A stretch of 8,796 bases of DNA, from contig JANYBY010000423.1 in assembly GCA_025360565.1 (NCBI GenBank), forward strand, positions 1 through 8,796. The letters are read 5' to 3'. The first letter of the stretch is position 1, and each line of letters starts with the position of its first letter. A program made the translations under genes and the position numbers. The notes under the pieces were generated by a model. That model did not search any database and was not told the origin of the DNA. It saw nothing but the letters and a program-made list of their open reading frames with translations. Positions 1 to 6,958 of this stretch are shown piece after piece. Source of the DNA: Bacteroidota bacterium (GTDB lineage: Bacteria > Bacteroidota > Bacteroidia > B-17B0 > Aurantibacillaceae).

Positions 1-717
1 AATGGTTACAACAGTTATGTTGATAAAGATGAAAGCTCAATTGGCGGATTGGAAAAACCGCCTATGCCGACCATAAAATTATTTTACGCAACGCTTTTTT
101 TGGATGTTTTGGCATTAATACTTTCTGCCTTTTTTGTGAATTTAATTTTCGCGGTTTCTATTCTTACTTATATTCTTGCCTCAAGGGCTTATAGTTCAAA
201 ACAGATCCGTTTAAAAAAATATCCTATCGCGGGCTTTTTAACGGTTATATTCTTTCAAGGGGCCTTTACATACTACATGGCCTACGCCGGTATTAATAAC
301 ATGAGTTTGCCCCTGATAAATGAAAATGTTTATATTTTAATTGCTTGTTCTTTTCAGATCGCGGGCGCCTATCCGCTAACACAAATTTATCAGCATAACG
401 AGGATCTTAAGAACGGCGACATTACTTTAAGTTTAAAACTGGGTTATACTGGCACATTTATTTTTACAATCGTCATGTTTATTTTATGCAACGTGTTTTA
501 TTTCCTTTATTTTAAAGCCATCAATAAAACTAATAATTTTTTTATCCTCCAATTATTTTTTATGCCCACGCTTCTTTACTTTTTTTGGTGGTTCAATAAA
601 GTGCGGATAAATAATGCGGCGGCCAATTTTAAAAACACTATGAAAATGAATTTAATTGCTTCGATGAGCATGAGTGCTTGTTTTATTTTTTTTATCATCC
701 TTAATTATCTTCCGTGA
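1..717 (+). CDS. UbiA-family prenyltransferase, 5' end cut by window edge
   Basis: Integral membrane enzyme expected to transfer a prenyl group from a prenyl diphosphate to an aromatic or polyketide acceptor. The frame is open from base 1. The first codons encode NGYNSYVDKDE, matching the first Asp-rich Mg/diphosphate motif of UbiA enzymes (N-x-x-x-D-x-D). The second motif, YQHNEDLKNGD, lies at about 385-420. About seven hydrophobic segments follow the first motif, as expected for the nine-helix UbiA fold. The first motif normally lies some 60-75 residues into the protein, so roughly that much is missing upstream. A TTG at 49 could be read as a start, but it would discard the first motif, so I treat the gene as continuing past the edge. 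Its TGA stop overlaps the GTG start of the polyketide synthase by 4 nt, which suggests translational coupling. Acceptor and chain length cannot be read from sequence. MenA or UbiA housekeeping roles are less likely given the neighbours. Confidence 0.85.
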   Translation, partial: NGYNSYVDKDESSIGGLEKPPMPTIKLFYATLFLDVLALILSAFFVNLIFAVSILTYILASRAYSSKQIRLKKYPIAGFLTVIFFQGAFTYYMAYAGINNMSLPLINENVYILIACSFQIAGAYPLTQIYQHNEDLKNGDITLSLKLGYTGTFIFTIVMFILCNVFYFLYFKAINKTNNFFILQLFFMPTLLYFFWWFNKVRINNAAANFKNTMKMNLIASMSMSACFIFFIILNYLP

Positions 718-1805
718 GTTATCTTTTGTGTATAGAAACTGCAAATCCTGCATATCGTCATTCTCAAAAAGAGTTTACCGATTTTTACTGCAATTCGGCT
801 GAAGAGAATGATCCGGCAAAACGAAAAATAAAGGTTATTTCCACCAAAAGTTCTATTAAAGAAAGGTATTCTGTTTTAAAAGATTTTTCGGCCAAGCCCG
901 AAGATTTTACATTTTTTGAAAAAAACAGTGCATTAGAACCAAGCCCTGTTTTAAGTAAGCGCATGGCAGTTTACCATAAAGAAGCCGTAAAACTTTCGCT
1001 TGAAGCCGTAAATAAAATTGAAGGTTTTAATACGATCAAAAAAAATATTACACATATTATTACGGTTACCTGCACAGGTTTGTTTGCGCCTGGTTTGGAT
1101 ATTGAATTGATCAACGCTTTAAAATTAGAGCCAACTCTTAACAGGATAAGCATTAATTTTATGGGCTGCAATGCGGCAATATTGGCTTTAAAACAAGCGC
1201 ATCAAATTTGCAGTAGTCAAAAGAGTGCTACTGTATTAATTGTTTGTACCGAATTGTGTACCATACATTTTCAAAAAAGCTATTCCGACGATTATATCCT
1301 GTCTAATTTATTGTTTGCCGATGGGTCGGCGGCGGCTATTGTAAGTTCCGAAAACATTAACCTTCATAAAAAATACAAAACGTTGCAAGTAAAATCGTTT
1401 CATTCGTTAATTGTACAGGAAGGATTGAACGAAATGGCATGGCAGGTTTCTGAAACAGGATTTATAATGAATTTAACTTCTTATGTTTCGCCATTAATAA
1501 AAAAACATTTACCGGCGCTACTCGATACTATTAACGGTGAAAGAAAAAAGATCCAGCATTGGGCAGTACACCCGGGCGGTAAAAGAATTTTAGATGATTT
1601 TTATTCTGTACTTTCGCTTAACAAATCTGAATTGACTGAATCATACAAGGTACTCGAAAATTATGGCAATATGTCTTCCCCCACTATTTTATTTGTTTTA
1701 AAGAGCATGTTGGAAAACAGGCCTGTGAAAAAAGATGAAAACATTTACGCTGTGGCATTCGGGCCGGGATTGAGTATTGAGTCGGCTATACTCCAGCATG
1801 TTTAA
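714..1805 (+). CDS. Type III polyketide synthase (chalcone/alkylresorcinol synthase superfamily)
   Basis: Homodimeric thiolase-fold enzyme that extends an acyl-CoA starter with malonyl-CoA and cyclises the chain to a resorcinol, pyrone or related ring. At 363 residues it is of normal length. The triad is intact: Cys152 in FMGCNAA (codon at 1167), His286 in AVHPGGK (codon at 1569) and Asn319 in YGNMSS. Also visible are VTCTGLFAPGLD (118-129), LLFADGSAAAIV (199-210) and the C-terminal FGPG loop (349-352). The start is GTG, overlapping the upstream TGA as GTGA; no later start keeps the N-terminal strand. No acyl carrier or starter-loading gene is visible, so the starter is probably a fatty acyl-CoA or acyl-ACP from primary metabolism (inference). 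The neighbouring methyltransferase and flavoprotein recall SrsA-SrsB-SrsC of Streptomyces griseus, where the synthase makes alkylresorcinols. Alkylpyrone synthesis is an equally possible outcome. Family assignment is sure; product is not. Confidence 0.93.
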   Translation: MSYLLCIETANPAYRHSQKEFTDFYCNSAEENDPAKRKIKVISTKSSIKERYSVLKDFSAKPEDFTFFEKNSALEPSPVLSKRMAVYHKEAVKLSLEAVNKIEGFNTIKKNITHIITVTCTGLFAPGLDIELINALKLEPTLNRISINFMGCNAAILALKQAHQICSSQKSATVLIVCTELCTIHFQKSYSDDYILSNLLFADGSAAAIVSSENINLHKKYKTLQVKSFHSLIVQEGLNEMAWQVSETGFIMNLTSYVSPLIKKHLPALLDTINGERKKIQHWAVHPGGKRILDDFYSVLSLNKSELTESYKVLENYGNMSSPTILFVLKSMLENRPVKKDENIYAVAFGPGLSIESAILQHV

Positions 1806-2484
1806 AAATAGAAGTGATAAAAAGGAGTTGTTGGACGGAGAAGACATTCCGGAAAAAGATCTGTTTCAAAATTTAAAAGAATTAAATACTATAAACGATC
1901 TGTTGGGTGGTTATAAGATATCTTTTAACGCCCTTGAAAAAATTTTGAAGCCAAATAAAGAAACCGTAATTGTAGATATTGGAAGCGGGGGCGGGGATAC
2001 TTTAAAACAAATTTATAATTGGAATAAAACAAAAAAATACGACCTTAAATTATTTGGTATTGATCTTAAACCAAGCTGCATTCATTATTCGGAAACAAAC
2101 CATTCAAACCAAGAAATAACTTTTATTTGTGATGATTACCAAAACGCGCCTATCCACGTACCTAAAATAGATATTTTGCACGCCTGTTTATTTTGCCATC
2201 ATTTGAAAGAAAACGAAATAGTTGAATTGATAAGGTTTTGCACAACACGTAAAATTACCCTTGTTGTAAACGACCTTGAGAGAAATCGATTTGCTTATTA
2301 CGCCATAAAATTTCTTACCAAATTATTCTCTAAATCGTATTTGGTAAAAAACGACGCCCCTTTATCCGTTTTACGCGGATTTAAATTAAAGGAATGGCAA
2401 AAAATTTTGGAACAAGCCGGCGCAAAAAATTATTCGCTAAAAAATAAGTGGGCATTTCGTCACCAAATTGTGGTTTATGCCTGA
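1798..2484 (+). CDS. Class I SAM-dependent methyltransferase
   Basis: Predicted cytosolic methyltransferase of 228 residues acting on the polyketide or a later phenolic/quinone intermediate (substrate inferred from context). The Rossmann fold shows motif I VDIGSGGGDTL (59-69), the acidic ribose-binding Asp89 at the end of strand 2 (FGIDL), and CDD at 111-113 where the adenine-binding acidic residue is expected. The C-terminal half contains NDLERN (158-163) and LRGFKLKEW (192-200), typical of small-molecule methyltransferases found beside bacterial type III synthases. I chose ATG 1798, which overlaps the synthase stop by 8 nt, over a TTG 21 nt upstream that lies deeper in the synthase. Bacteroidota relatives, as I recall them, also begin just before the acidic ELLDG-type segment. 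By analogy with SrsB it could be an O-methyltransferase, but C-methylation cannot be excluded. Confidence 0.85.
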   Translation: MFKNRSDKKELLDGEDIPEKDLFQNLKELNTINDLLGGYKISFNALEKILKPNKETVIVDIGSGGGDTLKQIYNWNKTKKYDLKLFGIDLKPSCIHYSETNHSNQEITFICDDYQNAPIHVPKIDILHACLFCHHLKENEIVELIRFCTTRKITLVVNDLERNRFAYYAIKFLTKLFSKSYLVKNDAPLSVLRGFKLKEWQKILEQAGAKNYSLKNKWAFRHQIVVYA

Positions 2485-3598
2485 TACCAATAAAATATAC
2501 GACTGTGCCATTGTTGGCGGGGGTTTGGCCGGTTTATGCCTTGCAATTCAGTTGAAAAAAAAAGGACATTCTGTTATTTTATTCGAAAAGAACGAATATC
2601 CTTTTCATAAAGTTTGTGGAGAATATATCTCTAACGAGAGCCGGCAATTTTTGGAAAGTTTAGGTTTGCCCTTGTTTGAAATGAATTTACCCAAGATAGA
2701 TCAGCTGGGTGTTTCATCGGTAAAAGGATTTATGATGGTGGCTCCTTTAAAATTGGGAGGCTTTGGTGTTAGCCGCTTTACACTTGATCACAGGCTTTCG
2801 TTAATAGCAAAAAAGGCGGGTGTAGTCATTTTTGAAAACTGCAAAGTGTTTAATGTAAACGAAACTAATTATATTTCCGAAATAAACACCTCTTTAGGAA
2901 AAGTTCAAACAAGAATTGTTTGCGGCAGTTATGGTAAATTAAGTCCGGTATTTATGGATAAGATAAATAAACCCGCCAAACAATACATTGCCGTTAAATA
3001 TCACGTTAAACTTAAATTTGCTGAGAACAGAATTGAGCTGCATAATTTTAAAAATGGTTATTGCGGCATTTCAAAGGTGGATAACGAAACCTATTGTTTA
3101 TGTTATTTAACCACGGCCAAAAACCTGAAGGATAACAATAATAACATAAAGGAATTGGAGAAGAATGTACTCATGAAAAACCTGTTCTTAAAAAAATATT
3201 TTAACGAAGCTGAGTTTTTGTTTAAAGAGCCTTTAACTATCAGCCAAATAAGTTTTAATAAAAAAAGTACAAATAGCAGCGGAATTTTTTTGCTGGGTGA
3301 TGCTGCCGGCGCAATAGCGCCATTGTGCGGCAACGGCATGAGTATGGCCATGAGGGCTTCAAAAATACTTGCAAATTTGTTGGATGATTTTTTTAAAAAT
3401 AAGATCAACAAAACGCGACTTTTAGATTCATACAAAGCAGAATGGAATGCTAACTTTTCAACAAGAATAAAAGCGGGATATTACCTGCAACAGCTTTTCG
3501 GTAAAAACACACTTACACATCTGAGTTTAAAATTTTTAAGCAATAAGCCTAAGTTGCTTCAAAAAATTATATCTTTAACACACGGGCAAACGTTTTAA
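2477..3598 (+). CDS. FAD-dependent oxidoreductase, geranylgeranyl reductase/aromatic hydroxylase superfamily
   Basis: Predicted flavoprotein of 373 residues that hydroxylates the polyketide ring or reduces a prenyl chain. The FAD dinucleotide site is GGGLAG (14-19), closed by Glu37 after the second strand (LFEK). KVCGEYIS (45-52) is the Cys-Gly segment typical of the geranylgeranyl reductase-like branch. The second FAD motif is LLGDAAGAIAPLCGNG (272-287). The middle motif, usually containing DG and then S-x-x-R, reads CGSYGKLSP (149-157), so the usual Asp is a Tyr. ATG 2477 overlaps the methyltransferase TGA by 8 nt and is preferred to a TTG 9 nt earlier. Two roles fit: a monooxygenase like SrsC turning a methylated resorcinol into a hydroquinone/quinone, or a reductase saturating an isoprenoid tail added by the UbiA enzyme. 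I favour hydroxylation slightly because a synthase and methyltransferase sit beside it. No NAD(P)H-binding domain is visible. Confidence 0.85.
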   Translation: MPDTNKIYDCAIVGGGLAGLCLAIQLKKKGHSVILFEKNEYPFHKVCGEYISNESRQFLESLGLPLFEMNLPKIDQLGVSSVKGFMMVAPLKLGGFGVSRFTLDHRLSLIAKKAGVVIFENCKVFNVNETNYISEINTSLGKVQTRIVCGSYGKLSPVFMDKINKPAKQYIAVKYHVKLKFAENRIELHNFKNGYCGISKVDNETYCLCYLTTAKNLKDNNNNIKELEKNVLMKNLFLKKYFNEAEFLFKEPLTISQISFNKKSTNSSGIFLLGDAAGAIAPLCGNGMSMAMRASKILANLLDDFFKNKINKTRLLDSYKAEWNANFSTRIKAGYYLQQLFGKNTLTHLSLKFLSNKPKLLQKIISLTHGQTF

Positions 3599-3608
3599 AA
3601 TTTTATAA

Positions 3609-4148
3609 ATGAAAAAATTAAATTTAATAATTGCTTTTCTTTTTATTTGTATAATAAGCAATGCGCAAAATACAGAGTGGACAGTAACTTCTTCGGCAGT
3701 AAAATTTAAAATTAAAAACGCCGGCTTTATGGTTGACGGGGAGCTTGGTGGCCTTGAGGCAAAAATAAATTTTGACGCCGCCAAAAGTTTCAGTAATAGT
3801 ATTGAGGCGAGTGTGGATGTAAAAACAATAAATACTGATAGCGAAGGCCGTGACAAACACATTAAAAAAGAAGAATACTTTTCGGCGGATAAATTTCCGA
3901 AAATTAACTTAAGCGCCACAACCTTTGCTAAACAAGCCGATGGGAGCTTTAAAGGTTTTTTTAAACTGACCATTAAAGGGGTAACAAAAGATGTTGTTAT
4001 CCCTTTTACATTTACCGAAAAGGAAAATAATGCGGTAATTACAGGATCTTTTAAAATAAACCGCCGCGATTATGGAGTGGGAGATAAGAGTTTGATCTTA
4101 TCAGATAATGTTACAATAAATATCGAAATTAAAACCGTTAAAAAGTAA
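3609..4148 (+). CDS. Secreted YceI-family lipid/isoprenoid-binding protein
   Basis: Small lipocalin-like beta-barrel of 179 residues. An N-terminal signal peptide (MKK, hydrophobic stretch 6-16, probable signal peptidase I cut after SNA, residue 19) sends it to the periplasm. Family hallmarks are the opening TEWTVTSSAVKFKIKNAG, VDVKTINTDSEGRDKHIKK (about 75-93), FPKINLSAT, FKGFFKLTIKGVTKDVVIPF (about 114-133) and the late INRRDYGVG. Family members of known structure bind polyisoprenoid or other long amphiphilic molecules in the barrel. The ATG is only 10 nt after the flavoprotein stop, so it is probably cotranscribed with the four upstream genes. That placement suggests it binds or carries the lipid they make, or its precursor (inference). 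YceI proteins are common and often unlinked to biosynthetic genes, so the functional link is plausible but unproven. The gene converges with topA, with one base between the stop codons. Confidence 0.9.
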   Translation: MKKLNLIIAFLFICIISNAQNTEWTVTSSAVKFKIKNAGFMVDGELGGLEAKINFDAAKSFSNSIEASVDVKTINTDSEGRDKHIKKEEYFSADKFPKINLSATTFAKQADGSFKGFFKLTIKGVTKDVVIPFTFTEKENNAVITGSFKINRRDYGVGDKSLILSDNVTINIEIKTVKK

Positions 4149-4158
4149 ATTACTTTTT
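4140..4158. terminator. Palindrome at convergent stop codons, possible bidirectional terminator
   Basis: AAAAAGTAA and TTACTTTTT are perfect 9-base arms around the single base 4149 that separates the yceI and topA stop codons. Each strand reads an A-tract, a short stem and a T-tract, the layout of a bidirectional intrinsic terminator. The stem has only one G:C pair per arm and, allowing for a real loop, about seven pairs, so it would be weak. It may partly reflect both proteins ending in Lys-Lys-stop. No better terminator is visible between the two genes. Confidence 0.3.
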
Positions 4159-6705
4159 CTTCTTAACAGCTTTCTTAGGTACAGCTTTTTTGCTCGCGGC
4201 TTTTTTTACAACCGCTTTTTTAACGGGTGCTTTTTTAGCGGGTTCTTTTTTGATTATGGTTAATTTCGGAGTTCGCTGTTCTGCTGCTATTTCTTTTGAC
4301 CTTGCTTTTTTATCTTTGGCAACTGAGCTTACAGCAACCTTACTTACCGCCTTTTTCTTTGCGCCTTTTTTAGGCCGTGCTTTTCCTACTTTAAATTTAC
4401 TGTTCTCAATAACTTCTTCGTATTTATCTATTCCGCCAATGATCTGCACCACATCCGCAAATTCTAAAGAAGCTGGCTCAGTTCCTTTGGGGATCCTGAA
4501 ATTTTCTCTGAATAATTGAATGAATGGCCCCCAGCGCCCATTGAGTACTTTCAAATCGGGGTTTTCAATAAATCCTTTTATTAATTTTGCAGCGTCCTTA
4601 ACACGTTTTGCTTCTATTAATTCAACACAACGTTCCGCGCCTATGGTATAAGGGTCTTCTTCTTTTCCTAAACTTGTGAACGCATTATTATGTACCACGT
4701 AAGGGCCAAATCTACCAATACCCACTTTCATTTCCTTGCCCTCATATTCGCCAACAATGCGCGGCATTTTAAATAACAAAAGAGCTTCGTCCAACGTAAT
4801 GGTTTCCATGCGTTGGTCTTTTCTTAAACTTGCAAAGCGCGGTTTTTCTTCACTGCCTTCAATGGTTTCGCCAATTTGAGCCAATGGGCCAAAGCGACCA
4901 ATACGAACAATTAAATTTTTTCCGCTAGTAGGGTCAACCCCTAAAAGTCTTTCGCCACTTGCCCTCTCGCTGTTTTCAGTTGTACTTTCTACGGTTTTGT
5001 GAAATGGTTTGTAAAAGTCTTTCAACATTTTTGTCCATTCAATTTTTCCGTCGGCGATCTCATCAAATTCCTCTTCAACCTTGGCTGTAAAATGAAAATC
5101 AAGAATATTCGGAAAATATTGCAGTAAAAAATCATTCACAACCATTCCAATATCCGTTGGAAATAATTTTGATTTTTCTGCTCCGGTGTTTTCCGACTTT
5201 ATTTCTTTATTAATGTTGTTTGTACTAAAGGTCAACAACACATAGTTACGCTGCGTACCTTCTTTATCTGTTTTTTCAACATAATTACGTTTTTGAACAG
5301 TGCTTATCGTTGGCGCGTAGGTACTGGGTCTGCCAATGCCCAGCTCTTCCAATTTTTTTACCAAACTTGCTTCCGTATATCTTGGCGGATGATGTGTAAA
5401 ACGTTGCTGTGCTGTAATATCTTTTAAATTTAATTTATCGCCTTGTTTCATTGGAGGAAGCATGGATGAATTTTCCTCATCGCTTTCTTCATCCGTACTT
5501 TCTATATATACTTTTAAAAATCCATCAAACTTTAAAACCTCTCCTTGCGCTACAAATAATTCAGACGTTGAACTGATACCGATCTTAGCGGTGGTTTTTT
5601 CCAACTCAGCGTCGGCCATTTGGCTTGCAATAGTGCGTTTCCAGATCAATTCATACAAACGCTGTTCGTTATTTTCGCCATCAACATTTTGTTTATTTAT
5701 ATAAGATGGGCGAATGGCCTCGTGAGCTTCTTGCGCGCCTTTGCTTTTTGTTTTGTATTGGCGCGGTTGATAATATTTTGCTCCGTAATCTCCGGTAATA
5801 GCTTCCTTAGCCTGTAACATGGCGGTTTCAGAGAGGTTAACCGAATCGGTACGCATATATGTGATCTTACCCGACTCATATAATCGCTGCGCTACCATCA
5901 TAGTTTGCGCAACACTAAAACCTAATTTACGCGCGGCTTCCTGTTGCAATGTAGATGTTGTAAAAGGCGCTGCAGGCGAACGTTTTGCAGGCTTTGTTTC
6001 TAAACTGTTTATAGTATATATAGCACTTTTACATTTTTCTAAAAATGTTTGTGCTTCTGCTTCTGTTTTAAAGCGGTTATCGAGTTCGGCTTTTAATACT
6101 GCCTTTTCAACTAAAAATAATGCCGAAACTTTAAATGCAGAAGTGGAAACGTGATTCTGAATTTCTCTTTCGCGCTCAACAATGAGCCTAACGGCTACCG
6201 ACTGTACCCTTCCGGCAGAAAGGCTTGGGCGAATTTTACGCCATAAAATAGGCGATAATTCAAAACCTACCAATCTATCTAATATACGGCGCGCCTGCTG
6301 GGCGTTAACTAAATTAATATCAATTTCACGCGGATTTTGTATCGCTTTATCAATAGCGCTCTTTGTAATTTCGTGAAAAACAATGCGTTTTGTTTTCTTT
6401 TTTTCAAGCTGCAATGTTTCGTACAAATGCCAGCTAATAGCTTCTCCTTCGCGATCCTCATCGGATGCGAGCCACACCATATCTGCCCCTTTACTTAATT
6501 TTCTTAATTCGTTTATTACTTTTTCCTTATCGGGCTGTACTTCGTAAGTGGGTGTAAAATTATTTTCTATATCAATGCCAAAACCTTTTTTTACAAGGTC
6601 GCGAACGTGTCCAAAACTTGAACGTACCGTAAAGTCTTTCCCTAAAAATCCTTCAATTGTTTTTGCTTTGGCAGGGGACTCAACGATAACTAAATTTTTA
6701 CTCAT
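4150..6705 (-). CDS. topA: DNA topoisomerase I (type IA)
   Basis: Relaxes negatively supercoiled DNA by cutting one strand through a 5'-phosphotyrosine link. Of its 851 residues, the Toprim domain comes first, with Glu9 in VIVESPAKAK and the metal-binding acids Asp82, Asp84 and Glu86 in SDEDREGEA. Then come SAGRVQSVA (163-171), the catalytic Tyr283 in TYMRTDS (codon at 5859-5857), EAHEAIRPS (326-334) and LEELGIGRPSTYA (452-464). The C-terminal part has at least three Topo_C-type repeats, marked by GRFGP (603-607), GRFGP (664-668) and GRWGP (723-727). Only two cysteines are visible (225, 693), so the Cys4 zinc fingers of the E. coli enzyme are absent. Residues about 772-851 form a Lys/Ala/Val-rich tail of KKA-like units, probably disordered and DNA-binding. 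ATG 6705 gives the conserved MSKNLVIVES start. It is divergent from miaB and convergent with yceI. Confidence 0.98.
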   Translation of the reverse strand: MSKNLVIVESPAKAKTIEGFLGKDFTVRSSFGHVRDLVKKGFGIDIENNFTPTYEVQPDKEKVINELRKLSKGADMVWLASDEDREGEAISWHLYETLQLEKKKTKRIVFHEITKSAIDKAIQNPREIDINLVNAQQARRILDRLVGFELSPILWRKIRPSLSAGRVQSVAVRLIVEREREIQNHVSTSAFKVSALFLVEKAVLKAELDNRFKTEAEAQTFLEKCKSAIYTINSLETKPAKRSPAAPFTTSTLQQEAARKLGFSVAQTMMVAQRLYESGKITYMRTDSVNLSETAMLQAKEAITGDYGAKYYQPRQYKTKSKGAQEAHEAIRPSYINKQNVDGENNEQRLYELIWKRTIASQMADAELEKTTAKIGISSTSELFVAQGEVLKFDGFLKVYIESTDEESDEENSSMLPPMKQGDKLNLKDITAQQRFTHHPPRYTEASLVKKLEELGIGRPSTYAPTISTVQKRNYVEKTDKEGTQRNYVLLTFSTNNINKEIKSENTGAEKSKLFPTDIGMVVNDFLLQYFPNILDFHFTAKVEEEFDEIADGKIEWTKMLKDFYKPFHKTVESTTENSERASGERLLGVDPTSGKNLIVRIGRFGPLAQIGETIEGSEEKPRFASLRKDQRMETITLDEALLLFKMPRIVGEYEGKEMKVGIGRFGPYVVHNNAFTSLGKEEDPYTIGAERCVELIEAKRVKDAAKLIKGFIENPDLKVLNGRWGPFIQLFRENFRIPKGTEPASLEFADVVQIIGGIDKYEEVIENSKFKVGKARPKKGAKKKAVSKVAVSSVAKDKKARSKEIAAEQRTPKLTIIKKEPAKKAPVKKAVVKKAASKKAVPKKAVKKKK

Positions 6706-6718
6706 AGTAACAAATAGG

Positions 6719-6817
6719 AATTAAGAATTAAAAATTAAGAATTAAAAATTGAACAATCAGGACAGAATTTGAGGTAAAATCCCCATTTTCAATTCTCAAT
6801 TTTCAATTTTCAATTTC
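6719..6817. repeat. Two opposed arrays of 7-bp AATTRAR units forming a long imperfect inverted repeat
   Basis: Left array (6719-6751): AATTAAG and AATTAAA alternate twice, then AATTG. Right array (6790-6817): CAATTCT, CAATTTT, CAATTTT and CAATTTC, the same unit on the opposite strand. Pairing G6751 with C6790 and moving outward gives about 27 positions, mostly Watson-Crick or G-T, with A-C mismatches at roughly every seventh base and a 38-nt loop. It lies in the topA-miaB divergent spacer and, if the proposed topA promoter is right, within the topA 5' leader. From memory, short AATT-rich intergenic arrays like this are frequent in Bacteroidota. Function unknown. Confidence 0.75.
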
Positions 6818-6829
6818 TTTTAAAGGTTG

Positions 6830-6861
6830 CAAAGGAAAATAAATAATTTCATAACTTCCAA
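6830..6861 (-). promoter_or_regulatory. topA: Possible topA promoter
   Basis: Read on the minus strand, TTCCTTTG (6837-6830) is one base off the Bacteroidota -7 consensus TAnnTTTG. A TTG (6861-6859) lies 21 nt upstream of it, a fitting distance for the -33 element. Transcription would begin near 6825 and give a leader of about 120 nt that contains the AATTRAR hairpin. The motifs are short and this call is weak. Confidence 0.3.
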
Positions 6862-6901
6862 TTAAAAGCTTCAACACCCTTTTTTTTTCGATAAACACCC
6901 T

Positions 6902-6948
6902 TAAATTTGTTAAAAACTGTCAATTTGGCATTAATTTTCGTAAATTTG
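6902..6948 (+). promoter_or_regulatory. miaB: Two TAAATTTG -7 boxes upstream of miaB
   Basis: TAAATTTG occurs at 6902-6909 and again at 6941-6948; both match the Bacteroidota -7 consensus TAnnTTTG exactly. The downstream copy ends 10 nt before the miaB ATG and would give a leader of only about 4-6 nt. The upstream copy would give a leader of roughly 45 nt. Neither has a clear TTTG -33 element at the usual 19-21 nt spacing; the nearest TTTG (6924-6927) is only 13 nt from the downstream box. Which one is used cannot be decided from sequence. Confidence 0.45.
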
Positions 6949-6958
6949 CCCTCCGAAA

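Larger units (their letters stand above)
1..4148 (+). other. Candidate operon for a prenylated or methylated polyketide membrane lipid
   Basis: Five same-strand genes are packed with overlaps of 4, 8 and 8 nt and one 10-nt gap, leaving no room for internal intergenic promoters or terminators. The proposed order of action is: the synthase builds an alkyl-resorcinol or pyrone, the methyltransferase and flavoprotein tailor it to a methoxy-hydroquinone/quinone-like head, the UbiA enzyme prenylates at the membrane, and YceI binds the lipid in the periplasm. The order and the product are inference. The left boundary and promoter lie outside the window. No regulator or exporter gene is seen inside it. 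Confidence 0.65.

Noticed and set aside
49..717. TTG at 49 as the true start of the prenyltransferase
   Set aside because: The frame is open to base 1 and the upstream codons encode the conserved first Asp-rich motif, so the gene is truncated by the window.
1777..1797. TTG start for the methyltransferase, and likewise TTG 2468 for the flavoprotein
   Set aside because: ATG codons 21 and 9 nt downstream give compact 8-nt overlaps and natural N-termini.
1..3598. Assignment to the flexirubin/dialkylresorcinol (DarA/DarB) pathway
   Set aside because: That pathway uses different ketosynthase-type enzymes; here the core is a true type III synthase with a Cys-His-Asn triad and no DarA-like cyclase is present.
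3575..3973. Minus-strand open frames opposite yceI and the end of the flavoprotein gene
   Set aside because: They lie antisense to genes with clear family motifs and show no recognisable domain; they are coding shadows.
4150..4390. Tandem DNA repeat in the topA tail
   Set aside because: The KKA-like repetition is at the protein level with variable codons; I saw no clean DNA repeat unit.
4190..4519. Plus-strand open frame opposite the 3' end of topA
   Set aside because: It is the antisense reading of the low-complexity Lys/Ala tail, which yields a Phe/Leu-rich pseudo-membrane protein.
6719..6817. CRISPR array
   Set aside because: The units are 7 bp with no spacers and occur in both orientations.
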